From CAVSUZ01 sp963795415 (GTDB lineage Bacteria; Pseudomonadota; Alphaproteobacteria; Acetobacterales; Acetobacteraceae), in NCBI GenBank assembly GCA_963795415.1, contig CAWCHQ010000001.1, forward strand, positions 1,860,001-1,924,000: a stretch of DNA of 64,000 bases, given 5' to 3'. Below are positions 41,727 to 51,163 of this stretch, piece by piece. Under the pieces are notes generated by a model, which was not told the origin of the DNA, made no database searches, and worked only from the letters and a program-made list of their open reading frames with translations. Made by a program: the position numbers and the translations under genes. Every line of letters starts with the position of its first letter. Positions within the stretch are counted from its first letter, which is position 1.

Positions 41727-41962
41727 TAGAAAGGGTCTCCATATCACGACGGGCGCCCCAGGGACGTATCCACACGGATGTCCCCGCGCGCCCGCGGATG
41801 ACCGGCCGTCCGGGCCGGCGTCTGATGACCCGCATGTGCTTCACCCAGGCCGATTTTGCAAGCACCTGATGGTGATTGCAGGGCAATCATGCATCCCATC
41901 ATCCGCCCCATGGATGCCTCAGGGAGCGCTCACTCTTCGTAACAGACGCAGAGGGCGGTTCG

Positions 41963-42018
41963 CATTACAATGGCCCCATGGATACCCTCCCATTACAATG
42001 GCCCCATGGATACCCTCC
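41963..42018. repeat. perfect 28-bp tandem duplication over the start of a DUF1800 gene
   Basis: Bases 41963-41990 and 41991-42018 are identical. Each copy contains ATGGATACCCTCC, the first codons of the DUF1800 gene. Because 28 is not a multiple of 3, the first copy's ATG (41978) is out of frame with the second (42006). An ATG at 41970 is in frame and would add 12 residues. Confidence 0.95.
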
Positions 42019-43292
42019 CGATGCAGGCCTTGCTGCGCTTCGGTCTGGGCGGATCGGCCGAAGCGGCCCCACCGGCAGATCCCCAGGCCTGGCTGCGGGT
42101 CCAGTTGCATGAGCAGGATCCGGTCCGGCTCGATCCCGAGCCCTCCACAATCAGCGCGCTGGCGGCGCTCGAGGAGGACCGGGCCAACAAGCCGCCCGCC
42201 GGCAAATCGCAGACCCGAAACCTGTACCGGCGGGATGCGCTCGCCGCGCTGACCGCTTCACTCGCCACCCCGACCCCGTTCCGGGAACGCCTCGTCTGGT
42301 TCTGGGTCAACCATTTCACAGTATCGACCCGGCGCGGCCAGTGCGCCGGCCTCATCGGCCCGTTCATCCAGGAAGCGATCCGGCCTCATGTCACCGGGCG
42401 TCTCAGCGACATGCTGCTGGCGGTCATGCGCCATCCCGCCATGCTCATCTATCTGGACAATCAGGGCTCAGTCGGGCCGGAGAGCCGGGCCGGACAGCGC
42501 TCCGGGCGAGGACTTAACGAAAACCTCGCCCGCGAGTGTCTGGAACTCCACACCGTGAGCCCCGCTTCTGGATTCACCCAGGCCGACGTTACCGATTTCG
42601 CCCGCATCCTCACCGGTTGGTCGATCGATCTAAAACAGGACCCGCCAGGCTTCCGCTTCCGCCCCTTCGCCCATGAACCTGGCGAACAGGTCCTGATGGG
42701 CCACCGTTTCCCGCCGGGAGAACAGGGCGGAGTGGATGCCCTGGCTTTTCTCGCCACGCATCCCGCAACCTACCGCCATCTCGCATCCAAGCTGGCCCGC
42801 CATTTCGTCGCCGACGACCCGCCACAAGACGCAGTGCGGCAAATCGAGGCCGTGTTTCGCGACACGCACGGTGATCTTCGCGAGGTATCCGAGGCTCTGA
42901 TCGATCTGCCCGCAGCCTGGCAGCCCCAGACCAAGCTGCGCGCCCCCGCCGATCTGGTCATCGCAAGCTTCCGAGCCCTGTCCATGACCGCAGCCCCGCC
43001 CCAGGCGCTTGGCGCACTCGCCCTGTTGGGTCAGCCGATGTGGAGCGCCCCACAGCCGGATGGCTGGCCGGATCGAGCAAGCGACTGGACGGCGCCCGAA
43101 CCGGTCATGCGCCGCATTGACTTCGCGTACGCCGTGGCTGGACGTGCGGCCAGCCAGGACCCCGATGCCATTGCCACAGCCGCGCTCGGTCCCCTGCTCC
43201 GCCCGGCAACCCTCCAGGCGGTCCGCCGCGCCGGCTCCCGCCGCGAGGCAATCGCCCTCCTGCTCGCCTCGCCGGAGTTCCAGAGACGATGA
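42006..43292 (+). CDS. DUF1800 family protein, copy 1
   Basis: A 428-residue DUF1800 protein, a family of unknown function usually encoded next to DUF1501. Typical stretches: 'FRERLVWFWVNHFTVSTRRG', 'AVMRHPAMLIYLDNQGSVGP', 'LNENLARECLELHTVSP', 'FLATHPATYRHLASKLARHF'. By alignment with the paralogue at 45154 ('MDIIAAQAMVRFG') the start is ATG 42006 ('MDTLPMQALLRFG'). No signal peptide is present, while the DUF1501 partner has a Tat signal, so co-export with the partner is possible. The downstream DUF1501 gene follows at once. Confidence 0.9.
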   Translation: MDTLPMQALLRFGLGGSAEAAPPADPQAWLRVQLHEQDPVRLDPEPSTISALAALEEDRANKPPAGKSQTRNLYRRDALAALTASLATPTPFRERLVWFWVNHFTVSTRRGQCAGLIGPFIQEAIRPHVTGRLSDMLLAVMRHPAMLIYLDNQGSVGPESRAGQRSGRGLNENLARECLELHTVSPASGFTQADVTDFARILTGWSIDLKQDPPGFRFRPFAHEPGEQVLMGHRFPPGEQGGVDALAFLATHPATYRHLASKLARHFVADDPPQDAVRQIEAVFRDTHGDLREVSEALIDLPAAWQPQTKLRAPADLVIASFRALSMTAAPPQALGALALLGQPMWSAPQPDGWPDRASDWTAPEPVMRRIDFAYAVAGRAASQDPDAIATAALGPLLRPATLQAVRRAGSRREAIALLLASPEFQRR

Positions 43293-43363
43293 CGATAGCC
43301 ATCCCAAGTTCTCCCCTCCCGTTGCGGGAGGCCTGCCCTCGGGCCGGCCGGAGGCCGGACCCC

Positions 43364-44536
43364 ATGCTCACCCGCCGTGCCACCCTTCTCGGCCTCGCCG
43401 CGATTGGTTTCGGCCGGTCCTCTCTGGCCCTCGCCGCCGCGGACACCGACAGGCGCTTGATCGTCGTGATCCTGCGCGGTGCCATGGACGGCCTCGCAGC
43501 CGTGCCCCCGTATGGCGATCCGGCACTGACCGGCCTGCGCGGCGAGATCACCCCGCCCGCTCCCGGCCAACCCGGCGGTATGCTCGATCTGGGCGGCTTC
43601 TACGGCCTGCATCCGTCTCTCACCGGTTTGCACGCCATGTATCGCTCGGGCGAGCTTCTTCCGGTCCATGCCGTCGCCGGCCCCTACCGGTTCCGCAGCC
43701 ATTTTGAGGCGCAGGATTGCATGGAAAGCGGCGCTGATCACCGCATGACCAGCGGGTGGCTGAACCGCGCCATCGCCGCACTGCCCCAAGCCCCCGGCCA
43801 TCCCGAGGGCGAGGCAGTCGCCGTCGGCGTCGCCACCCCTCTGCTCTTGCGCGGCCCGGTCCAGGTGGCCGGCTGGGCGCCGGGCGGTTTTGCCACGCCG
43901 GAACCGGACTTTTACACCCAGGTCGCCGCCCTGACCGGCAATGATCGACTGCTCGGCCCCGCCGTCCACGAGGGAATGAGCGAACGCGGCTACACCGCGA
44001 CCGTGATGGCCGGTGGGACAGCCCCCCACCGTTATGATTTCACCGCGCTGGCGGGCGCAGCCGGCGAACTGCTGGCGCGGCCTGACGGCCCTCGCATTGC
44101 AGCGCTGGAGATTGATGGCTGGGACACCCACGCCGCGCAGGCGCCACGGTTGAGTGCCGTCCTTGGCCAGCTCGACGCCGGGCTGAACGCCCTCAAAGCC
44201 GCCCTCGGACCTGCCTGGCGCGAGACCGCAATTCTCTGCATGACCGAGTTCGGCCGTACCGTGCGAACGAACGGCACGAAAGGAACCGATCACGGTACCG
44301 CGTCCGTCGCCTTCGTTCTGGGCGGCGCAGTCGCCGGCGGTCGCGTGCTGGGCCAATGGCCCGGTCTCGGCCCCGGCCGCCTGCTGGAAGACCGCGACCT
44401 GCAGCCGACGACGGACCTGCGAAGCGTTGCCAAGGGCCTGCTGAAACAACACCTCGGCCTGCCTGAGGCTGCGCTGGCGCGGGTCTTCCCGGACAGCACC
44501 GCCTTCCCGGCGATGCCCGGTCTGGTCCGCCTCTAA
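43364..44536 (+). CDS. DUF1501 family protein with Tat signal, copy 1
   Basis: A 390-residue DUF1501 protein (related to the alkaline phosphatase superfamily). It begins 'MLTRRATLLGLAAIGFGRSS', a twin-arginine signal, and shows 'VVILRGAMDGLAAVPPYGD', 'YGLHPSLTGLHAMYRSGELL', 'FRSHFEAQDCMESGA', 'MTEFGRTVRTNGTKGTDHGT' and 'LEDRDLQPTTDLRSVAKGLL'. I use ATG 43364, with GGAGG upstream, because the signal starts there; an ATG at 43289 overlapping the DUF1800 stop is the alternative. The stop shares CTAATTAG with the converging DUF385 gene. Confidence 0.9.
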   Translation: MLTRRATLLGLAAIGFGRSSLALAAADTDRRLIVVILRGAMDGLAAVPPYGDPALTGLRGEITPPAPGQPGGMLDLGGFYGLHPSLTGLHAMYRSGELLPVHAVAGPYRFRSHFEAQDCMESGADHRMTSGWLNRAIAALPQAPGHPEGEAVAVGVATPLLLRGPVQVAGWAPGGFATPEPDFYTQVAALTGNDRLLGPAVHEGMSERGYTATVMAGGTAPHRYDFTALAGAAGELLARPDGPRIAALEIDGWDTHAAQAPRLSAVLGQLDAGLNALKAALGPAWRETAILCMTEFGRTVRTNGTKGTDHGTASVAFVLGGAVAGGRVLGQWPGLGPGRLLEDRDLQPTTDLRSVAKGLLKQHLGLPEAALARVFPDSTAFPAMPGLVRL

Positions 44537-45072
44537 TTAGGCTCGTCGGGCCGGTGCCCTTCCCCAGACGAGCCCGCCTCAGCGTGATTTCGGCCAGGAA
44601 CTTTCATCCACGCGGCCGGCCGAAAAGCAATCAACGGCAACCGAGCGGCGGCCCTCCGTCGATCAATACCAGAGCCTCCGTATTGCCACCCCAGCAAACG
44701 GCTCATGACCATTCGGATCACGGGTGCGACAAGGCGGTGCCGTCGCTCATATCGGGCGATGACCTCGGACGCCTCATCCAGATCGAGAAACCGACACGCG
44801 GCCACGAACCGGCGCGTTCCTATCACAACTACGGGGTTTGGCGCCGCCCTGATGTTGGCCAGCCACTGGGCGTTCGGACCGAAGCCGCTGATTACGATGG
44901 CTTCCGGCCCGTCATTCCGATACTCCATGACTTCGAGCACAGTCTGGTGGCTGCGCCCACTGCGCCGCCCGACATGGATCAGAAGCAGGAACCGGCGCCC
45001 CAGAAGCCAGCCGCACTTCCCTCGGTACAAATACGCGGGCGCCTGCAGCGCCCGCCGCAAGCCAGTTTTCAT
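44533..45072 (-). CDS. DUF385/DDN-type nitroreductase-fold protein
   Basis: A 179-residue protein of the DUF385 family (deazaflavin-dependent nitroreductase-like split barrel). Seen are 'LLLIHVGRRSGRSHQTVLEV', 'IVISGFGPNAQWLANIRAAP' and 'VVIGTRRFVAACRFLD'. In actinobacteria many members bind F420; a proteobacterial one may use another flavin or none. Start ATG 45072 has GGAG upstream; ATG 45105 is possible. It lies between the two DUF1800-DUF1501 pairs on the opposite strand. Confidence 0.8.
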   Translation of the reverse strand: MKTGLRRALQAPAYLYRGKCGWLLGRRFLLLIHVGRRSGRSHQTVLEVMEYRNDGPEAIVISGFGPNAQWLANIRAAPNPVVVIGTRRFVAACRFLDLDEASEVIARYERRHRLVAPVIRMVMSRLLGWQYGGSGIDRRRAAARLPLIAFRPAAWMKVPGRNHAEAGSSGEGHRPDEPN

Positions 45073-45153
45073 GACACCCCATGCTCCGCTGCTCACCTTC
45101 GGCATACGTCTTTGTCACTGCCGGAGACGATGCAAAGCAGGTAGGATAGTCCC

Positions 45154-46461
45154 ATGGACATCATCGCTGCACAGGCCATGGTGCGCTTCGGCTTTTCCCG
45201 GCGCCCCAGCGAACCACTCCCGTCCGACCCTCAGGCGTGGCTAAGAAATCAATTGCGCCAGCCGGATCCCGTCCCCGCCGATCCGCACGCTTATCTGCTG
45301 GCGCAGGCCGGTTCCACCGATAACGCCATGGGTTCCCAGACGGAAATGGGCGGCATGAGCGAGATGGGCGGCATGGTAGGTGGCCACGGCACCTATCCGC
45401 TGGTCCAGAAGGGCGCGATCGATGCCGCCAGCACGACAACATCCCCCTTCCGGGAGCGGCTGGTCTGGTTCTGGGCCAATCACTTCACAGTCTCCCTTCG
45501 CAAGCCGCAGTGCCAGGTCCACATCCCAGCTTTCTACAGCGAGACAATACGGCCGCACGTCACCGCTCGCTTCGACCAGCTCGTGCTCGCCGTCATGCGC
45601 AGCCCGGCCATGCTCTCCTACTTGGATAACGCTGGCTCCGTGGGCCCCCATAGTCGCGCCGGGGCCGACGGCAAACATGGGCTGAACGAAAACCTTGGCC
45701 GCGAATGCATGGAGCTGCACACGGTCAGCCCCGCCGCGGGCTATACCCAGACGGACGTGACCAGCATGTCCAAAGTCCTCACCGGCTGGTCGGTTCGCCC
45801 CCGGCCCGGTGGCGGGCTCCAGTACACGTTCAGGGCAGACGCCCATGAGCCTGGTCCGAAAACCGTCATGGGGCGCACCTTCCCCGAGGGCGAACAGGGC
45901 GGCGTCCAGGCACTGACCTTTCTCGCCAATCACCCGGCAACCCACCATCATCTCGCGACCAAACTGGTTACCCACTTCGTCTCGGATAACCCGCCGCCCG
46001 ACGCCGTCTATCGAATCGAAGGCGTCCTCCGCGATACGCGCGGCGACCTCACCGCGGCCTCCGAGGCCTTGACCGCTCTGCCCGCGGCCTGGCAGCCCGG
46101 GACCAAACTCCGCTCGCCCATCGATCTGGCCATCGCATCCTGCCGGACGTTGGAACAGCCCTTCCCCCAAAACGGCCTGCAAGCCCTCGCCCAGCTCGGC
46201 CAGCCGCTCTGGGCCGCCCCGCAGCCGAACGGATGGCCAGACGACACAATCTCCTGGGCCGCCCCGGAAGCGATGGTCAGGCGCGTCGATTTCGCCTACG
46301 GGATGGCCGGGGAAAAGGAAGTCGGCGCCCCTGACGAACTGGCGGAGGCTGTCCTCGGCCCGTTGCTTCGGCCCGCGACGCTGCAAGCGATCCGCCGAGC
46401 CGGATCACGTCAGGAAGCCGTCGCGCTCCTGCTCTCCTCCCCGGAATTCCAGAGGCGCTGA
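45154..46461 (+). CDS. DUF1800 family protein, copy 2
   Basis: A 435-residue DUF1800 protein, clearly paralogous to the one at 42006 along its whole length ('FRERLVWFWANHFTVSLRKP', 'AVMRSPAMLSYLDNAGSVGP', 'LNENLGRECMELHTVSPAAG'). A Met/Gly-rich insert at residues ~48-80 ('NAMGSQTEMGGMSEMGGMVG') is absent from copy 1 and might bind metal. AGGTAGGA precedes the ATG. The DUF1501 partner starts one base after the stop. Confidence 0.9.
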   Translation: MDIIAAQAMVRFGFSRRPSEPLPSDPQAWLRNQLRQPDPVPADPHAYLLAQAGSTDNAMGSQTEMGGMSEMGGMVGGHGTYPLVQKGAIDAASTTTSPFRERLVWFWANHFTVSLRKPQCQVHIPAFYSETIRPHVTARFDQLVLAVMRSPAMLSYLDNAGSVGPHSRAGADGKHGLNENLGRECMELHTVSPAAGYTQTDVTSMSKVLTGWSVRPRPGGGLQYTFRADAHEPGPKTVMGRTFPEGEQGGVQALTFLANHPATHHHLATKLVTHFVSDNPPPDAVYRIEGVLRDTRGDLTAASEALTALPAAWQPGTKLRSPIDLAIASCRTLEQPFPQNGLQALAQLGQPLWAAPQPNGWPDDTISWAAPEAMVRRVDFAYGMAGEKEVGAPDELAEAVLGPLLRPATLQAIRRAGSRQEAVALLLSSPEFQRR

Positions 46462-46462
46462 G

Positions 46463-47641
46463 ATGAACCTGACCCGCCGTTCGGCCCTGCTTGGGCTCTC
46501 CTCCGCGCTCACCCTCGGCCGCGCGTCCCTGGCCCTGGCCCACGCACCAACAAACGGGCGCTTCATCGTCGTTATCCTGCGCGGCGGCCTGGATGGAATG
46601 TCGGCCGTGGTGCCCTATGGTGATCCCGCCCTTATGGGCCTGCGCGGCGAAATCACCCAGCCGCAACCGGGTCAGGAAGGCGGCCTGCTTGATCTCGGCG
46701 GCTTTTATGGTCTGCATCCCGCCATGACCCGCTCGCACGAGATGTTCAAGGCCGGCGAAATGGCAGCGATCCATGCCGTGGCTGGTCCCTACCGCACCCG
46801 CAGCCATTTTGACGCCCAGGACTTCCTGGAATGCGGCGCCGGTTACCGGATGGACAGCGGCTGGCTTAACCGCGCCGTCGCGACACTTCAACCATCCTCG
46901 CGGGATGCCGAAAAAACCGCCGTGGCGATCGGCGTGACCGTGCCGCTGCTGCTGCGCGGCCCAACGATGGTCGCTAGCTGGGGGCCTTCAAACTTCAAGC
47001 CGCCGCCTGAAGACCTTTACCTTCGCGCGGCGGAACTCGCCGCCTACGACCCTGCAATCGGCCCGGCCCTCGTCGCCGGACTGCGGGAGGACCGCCACAT
47101 GGCCGAAACCCTCGGCCGCGGCATGCCCCGGAATGCTCACGATTTCGCCCAACTCGCCGCGGCCGCCGGCAAGGTCATGGCACCGGCAGAGGGCCCGCGC
47201 ATCGCCGCCCTCGAGCTCGACGGCTTCGATTCGCACGGCAACCAACCCCCGCTGCTGCACCTTTTGCTCGGCCGCATCGATGCTGGAATGGCCGCACTCC
47301 GGCAAAGCCTTGGATCCGCCTGGCAGAATACTGTCGTCCTTACCATGACGGAGTTCGGCCGCACCGCCCGGTCCAATGGCACCAAAGGAACGGATCACGG
47401 CACCGCCGGCGTCGCGTTCCTCGCCGGGGGCGCAATCAACGGCGGTCGTGTCATCGCCACCTGGCCGGGCCTCGGTCCGGGCCGCCTGCTGGAGGATCGC
47501 GACCTCCAGCCCACCACCGATTTGCGCAGCGTGGCCAAGGGCATCCTCAAGCAGCACCTGGGCTTCAGCGATGCCGGCCTGGCTCAGGTCTTCCCGGGAA
47601 GCGCGGGCGCCGCGCCGATGATGAATCTCGTCCGAAGCTAG
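46463..47641 (+). CDS. DUF1501 family protein with Tat signal, copy 2
   Basis: A 392-residue DUF1501 protein paralogous to 43364-44536. N-terminus 'MNLTRRSALLGLSSALTLGR' is a Tat signal; 'VVILRGGLDGMSAVVPYGD', 'MTEFGRTARSNGTKGTDHGT' and 'LEDRDLQPTTDLRSVAKGIL' are shared with copy 1. It starts immediately after the DUF1800 stop, so the pair is coupled. It is expected in the periplasm. Substrate unknown. Confidence 0.9.
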   Translation: MNLTRRSALLGLSSALTLGRASLALAHAPTNGRFIVVILRGGLDGMSAVVPYGDPALMGLRGEITQPQPGQEGGLLDLGGFYGLHPAMTRSHEMFKAGEMAAIHAVAGPYRTRSHFDAQDFLECGAGYRMDSGWLNRAVATLQPSSRDAEKTAVAIGVTVPLLLRGPTMVASWGPSNFKPPPEDLYLRAAELAAYDPAIGPALVAGLREDRHMAETLGRGMPRNAHDFAQLAAAAGKVMAPAEGPRIAALELDGFDSHGNQPPLLHLLLGRIDAGMAALRQSLGSAWQNTVVLTMTEFGRTARSNGTKGTDHGTAGVAFLAGGAINGGRVIATWPGLGPGRLLEDRDLQPTTDLRSVAKGILKQHLGFSDAGLAQVFPGSAGAAPMMNLVRS

Positions 47642-47675
47642 AAAGAAGACGGCGCCAGATCGTCACTGCGAAGAT

Positions 47676-47700
47676 GGCCGGCTCGGAGGCCGGCCATGAC
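47676..47700. repeat. GGCCGGC hairpin repeat, copy 3 of 3
   Basis: Stem GGCCGGC (47676-47682) / GCCGGCC (47689-47695) followed by ATGAC, a variant of the hairpins at 2169 and 7615. It lies between the converging DUF1501 and ftsB genes. Confidence 0.65.
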
Positions 47701-47758
47701 GGGGAGGGCGGGAGTCGTTCTTGCCCAGCGGGTCGGCGAAGCCGGCGGGGGACTAAGC

Positions 47759-48088
47759 TTAGAAAAGCTTATCCTTGTCGGCATAGGGAACGATAAGGTC
47801 CCCGGGATCGGACAGGTTCAGCATGGCCCGTGCACGCTCGTCGAGCATGTCGGCGTCCAGATGGTCCATGCGAAGTGCGGCGACCCTGCGTTCCCACAAG
47901 GTTCGGTCCGCCTGTACTTTGGCCAGGTCGTCCTGGGCCTGCTGGAGCAATCTCTGCCGCTGCGCGTAAGCAACCAGCCCATGGTCGCCCTGGGTCGCGC
48001 TCCAGCAGAAATATCCGACGAGCGAGAAAAAGAACAGCGGCGCAATGGACGCCCGTAACCTGCGTTTCAGCTCGCGACCGAATGCCAT
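47759..48088 (-). CDS. ftsB: FtsB/DivIC-type septum formation initiator
   Basis: A 109-residue bitopic membrane protein: short basic N-terminus, one membrane helix ('IAPLFFFSLVGYFCW'), a coiled coil ('LLQQAQDDLAKVQADRTLWE') and the conserved tail 'DMLDERARAMLNLSDPGDLI'. This is the FtsB/DivIC family, which links cell-division proteins FtsL and FtsQ. Length is typical. It is divergent from the SirB1-like gene. Confidence 0.9.
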   Translation of the reverse strand: MAFGRELKRRLRASIAPLFFFSLVGYFCWSATQGDHGLVAYAQRQRLLQQAQDDLAKVQADRTLWERRVAALRMDHLDADMLDERARAMLNLSDPGDLIVPYADKDKLF

Positions 48089-48186
48089 GCGCTACGCTCC
48101 GATTCCGTAATATCCATCTTACAGCATCGCGAAGCGCCGGGGGAACCGCCGTTTACATCTGCCGATCCGAACCTTAGCACTTCCCC

Positions 48187-49035
48187 ATGCCTGCCGCTCC
48201 ACCTGCTCCGCTCGACCCTCGTGCCGCACTGGACGCGATCGGGTTCCTGCCGGATACGGAGATCGACATTGCCGAGGCGGCGCTGCAGCTCGCACGGGTC
48301 GATTTTCCGCGCGGAGACTGGCAGGCCGCGCGCGAGGAGCTTTCTGCCATTGCGCGAGAGGCGGTGGCGATGACGCGTCGGATCACCAGCACCGAGCTGC
48401 CGGCACGGGGTGAAGCGCTGGCCGGGCTGCTGGCTGTTCATCACGGCTATCGGGGCGACAGCGAGACCTATGATGATCTGGCGAATGCGAACCTCATACA
48501 GGTGATCGAGCGCCGGAAAGGGATTCCGGTCGCGCTGGGCGTGTTGTGGCTGCATGCGGCCCGGGCGGCGGGATGGGGCGCGCATGGGGTGAATTTTCCG
48601 ATGCATTTCCTGATCGCGTTGGAAGGCAAGGGCACAAAGCTAGTTGTGGACGTGTTCGCGGGCGGCGAGGCGCTGGACGCGCGGGAGCTGCGCGCTTTGC
48701 TGAAGCGCGTCGAGGGCGACCGGGCTGAACTGCGGCCAGGGCTGCTACAGCCGATGAGCACGCGCGACGTTCTGCTGCGCCTGCAGAACAACATCAAGGC
48801 GCGCCGGCTGGATGCTGGCGACTTGCAGGGTGCTCTGACGAGTGTCGAAGACATGCTGAGGATTGCCCCGGATCACGCGGCGCTGTGGCGTGAAGCCGGG
48901 CTGATGCACCAGCGCCTCGATCATATCGGGGCGGCGTTGCGTTGCTATGAGCGCTTCCTTGTCCTGGTGCCGGAAGGCGATACCGCGCAGCGGGCGCGCG
49001 CCGCGATCGAAGAACTGCGGGGGAGGCTGAACTGA
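48187..49035 (+). CDS. SirB1 family transglutaminase-like/TPR protein
   Basis: A 282-residue SirB1-type protein. The transglutaminase-like N-terminal region has 'LIQVIERRKGIPVALGVLWL' and 'WGAHGVNFPMHFLIAL'; the C-terminal third contains TPR-like helices ('ALWREAGLMHQRLDHIGAAL', 'RCYERFLVLVPEGDTAQRAR'). The biochemical role of the family is not settled. The moxR-type gene follows after about 20 bases, so this may be the first gene of a three-gene operon. Confidence 0.88.
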   Translation: MPAAPPAPLDPRAALDAIGFLPDTEIDIAEAALQLARVDFPRGDWQAAREELSAIAREAVAMTRRITSTELPARGEALAGLLAVHHGYRGDSETYDDLANANLIQVIERRKGIPVALGVLWLHAARAAGWGAHGVNFPMHFLIALEGKGTKLVVDVFAGGEALDARELRALLKRVEGDRAELRPGLLQPMSTRDVLLRLQNNIKARRLDAGDLQGALTSVEDMLRIAPDHAALWREAGLMHQRLDHIGAALRCYERFLVLVPEGDTAQRARAAIEELRGRLN

Positions 49036-49055
49036 AATTCCAGGAAGCTCGGCGC

Positions 49056-49904
<849 letters not shown>

Positions 49905-49907
49905 GGG

Positions 49908-51086
49908 GTGTTTGCCGAGTTCCTGCTGTCGCTAAAGAAGGCAGGGCTTCCGGTCTCGGTTACGGAGTATTTGTCGCTGATGGGCGCGATGAAGGCGGGG
50001 ATCGCTGCCTATAGCGTTGATGATTTCTATTATCTGTCGCGGGCCGCGCTGGTGAAAGACGAGCGGCACCTCGATCGGTTCGACCGGGTTTTCGCGACCT
50101 GTTTCAAGGGGCTGGAGAGCGCGGAAGGGATCGAGGCGCGGGAGCTCTCGGACGAGTGGTTGCGCAAGTTGGCGGAGCGGGTGCTGACTCCGGAGGAGAT
50201 GGCAGAGATCACGGCGTTAGGCGGTTTCGAGGCGCTGATGGACCGGCTGCGCGAATTGCTGGCCGAGCAGAAGGAACGGCATCAGGGCGGATCGAAATGG
50301 ATCGGCACGGCCGGGACGTCGCCCTTCGGGGCGTATGGCTACAATCCGGAAGGGGTGCGGATCGGGCAGACGGAATCCCGTCACCGGCGAGCCGTGAAAG
50401 TGTGGGACCGGCGGGAGTTCCGGGACCTGGATGGCGATTTAGAGCTAGGGACGCGGAATTTCCGGCTGGCGCTGCGCCGGTTGCGGCGGTTTGCCCGGCA
50501 GGGCGAGGCGACGGAACTGGACATGCCGGAGACGATCCGGTCCACGGCGGCGAATGCCGGGCTGTTGGATCTGAAGCTGGTGCCGGAGCGGCATAACGCG
50601 GTGAAGCTGCTGCTGTTCCTGGACGTCGGCGGCTCGATGGACGAGCATGTGCGCCTGTCGGAGGAGCTGTTCTCGGCGTGCCGGTCGGAGTTCAAGCACC
50701 TGGAGCATTTTTACTTCCACAACTTCGTCTACGAGCGCGCGTGGAAGAACAATCGGCGCCGGCATGACGAGACGATCCCCACCTATGAGGTGCTGCGGAC
50801 ATATGGGTCGGACTACCGGCTGATCTTTGTCGGCGACGCGGCGATGAGCCCGTACGAAGTGCTGATGCCGGGCGGCAGCGTGGAGCACTGGAACGAGGAG
50901 CCGGGGCGGGTGTGGCTGGAGCGGTTGTGCTCGCATTACCGCCGGGTGGCCTGGCTGAATCCGACGCCGGAGCGCGCCTGGGGGTATACGCAATCGATTA
51001 TGGTGATCCGGCAGCTGATGGAGGGGCGGATGTATCCGCTGACCTTGGCGGGGATCGAGGAGATGACGCGGGAGTTGGGGAGGTAG
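49908..51086 (+). CDS. VWA-domain protein, CoxE-like partner of MoxR
   Basis: A 392-residue protein with a C-terminal von Willebrand A domain. The metal-site motif is 'LLLFLDVGGSMDEHV' (DxGxS form, common in the CoxE-like family), followed by 'FYFHNFVYERAWKNN' and 'IFVGDAAMSPYEVL'. The N-terminal half is helical and family-specific ('FLLSLKKAGLPVSVTEYLSL'). The start is GTG 49908, three bases after the moxR stop. It most likely works with the MoxR ATPase in metal insertion or assembly of an unknown enzyme. Confidence 0.9.
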   Translation: MFAEFLLSLKKAGLPVSVTEYLSLMGAMKAGIAAYSVDDFYYLSRAALVKDERHLDRFDRVFATCFKGLESAEGIEARELSDEWLRKLAERVLTPEEMAEITALGGFEALMDRLRELLAEQKERHQGGSKWIGTAGTSPFGAYGYNPEGVRIGQTESRHRRAVKVWDRREFRDLDGDLELGTRNFRLALRRLRRFARQGEATELDMPETIRSTAANAGLLDLKLVPERHNAVKLLLFLDVGGSMDEHVRLSEELFSACRSEFKHLEHFYFHNFVYERAWKNNRRRHDETIPTYEVLRTYGSDYRLIFVGDAAMSPYEVLMPGGSVEHWNEEPGRVWLERLCSHYRRVAWLNPTPERAWGYTQSIMVIRQLMEGRMYPLTLAGIEEMTRELGR

Positions 51087-51163
51087 TAGATACCGCCTAC
51101 CGCTTTAATGGCGGGCTTGCTGTCCCCGAATATATCGGTGAAATGGCGAATGCTTCGAGAAAG

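Noticed and set aside
39750..41729. 659-codon open frame antisense to fusA
   Set aside because: EF-G is certain on the other strand; the antisense frame is a codon-bias artefact.
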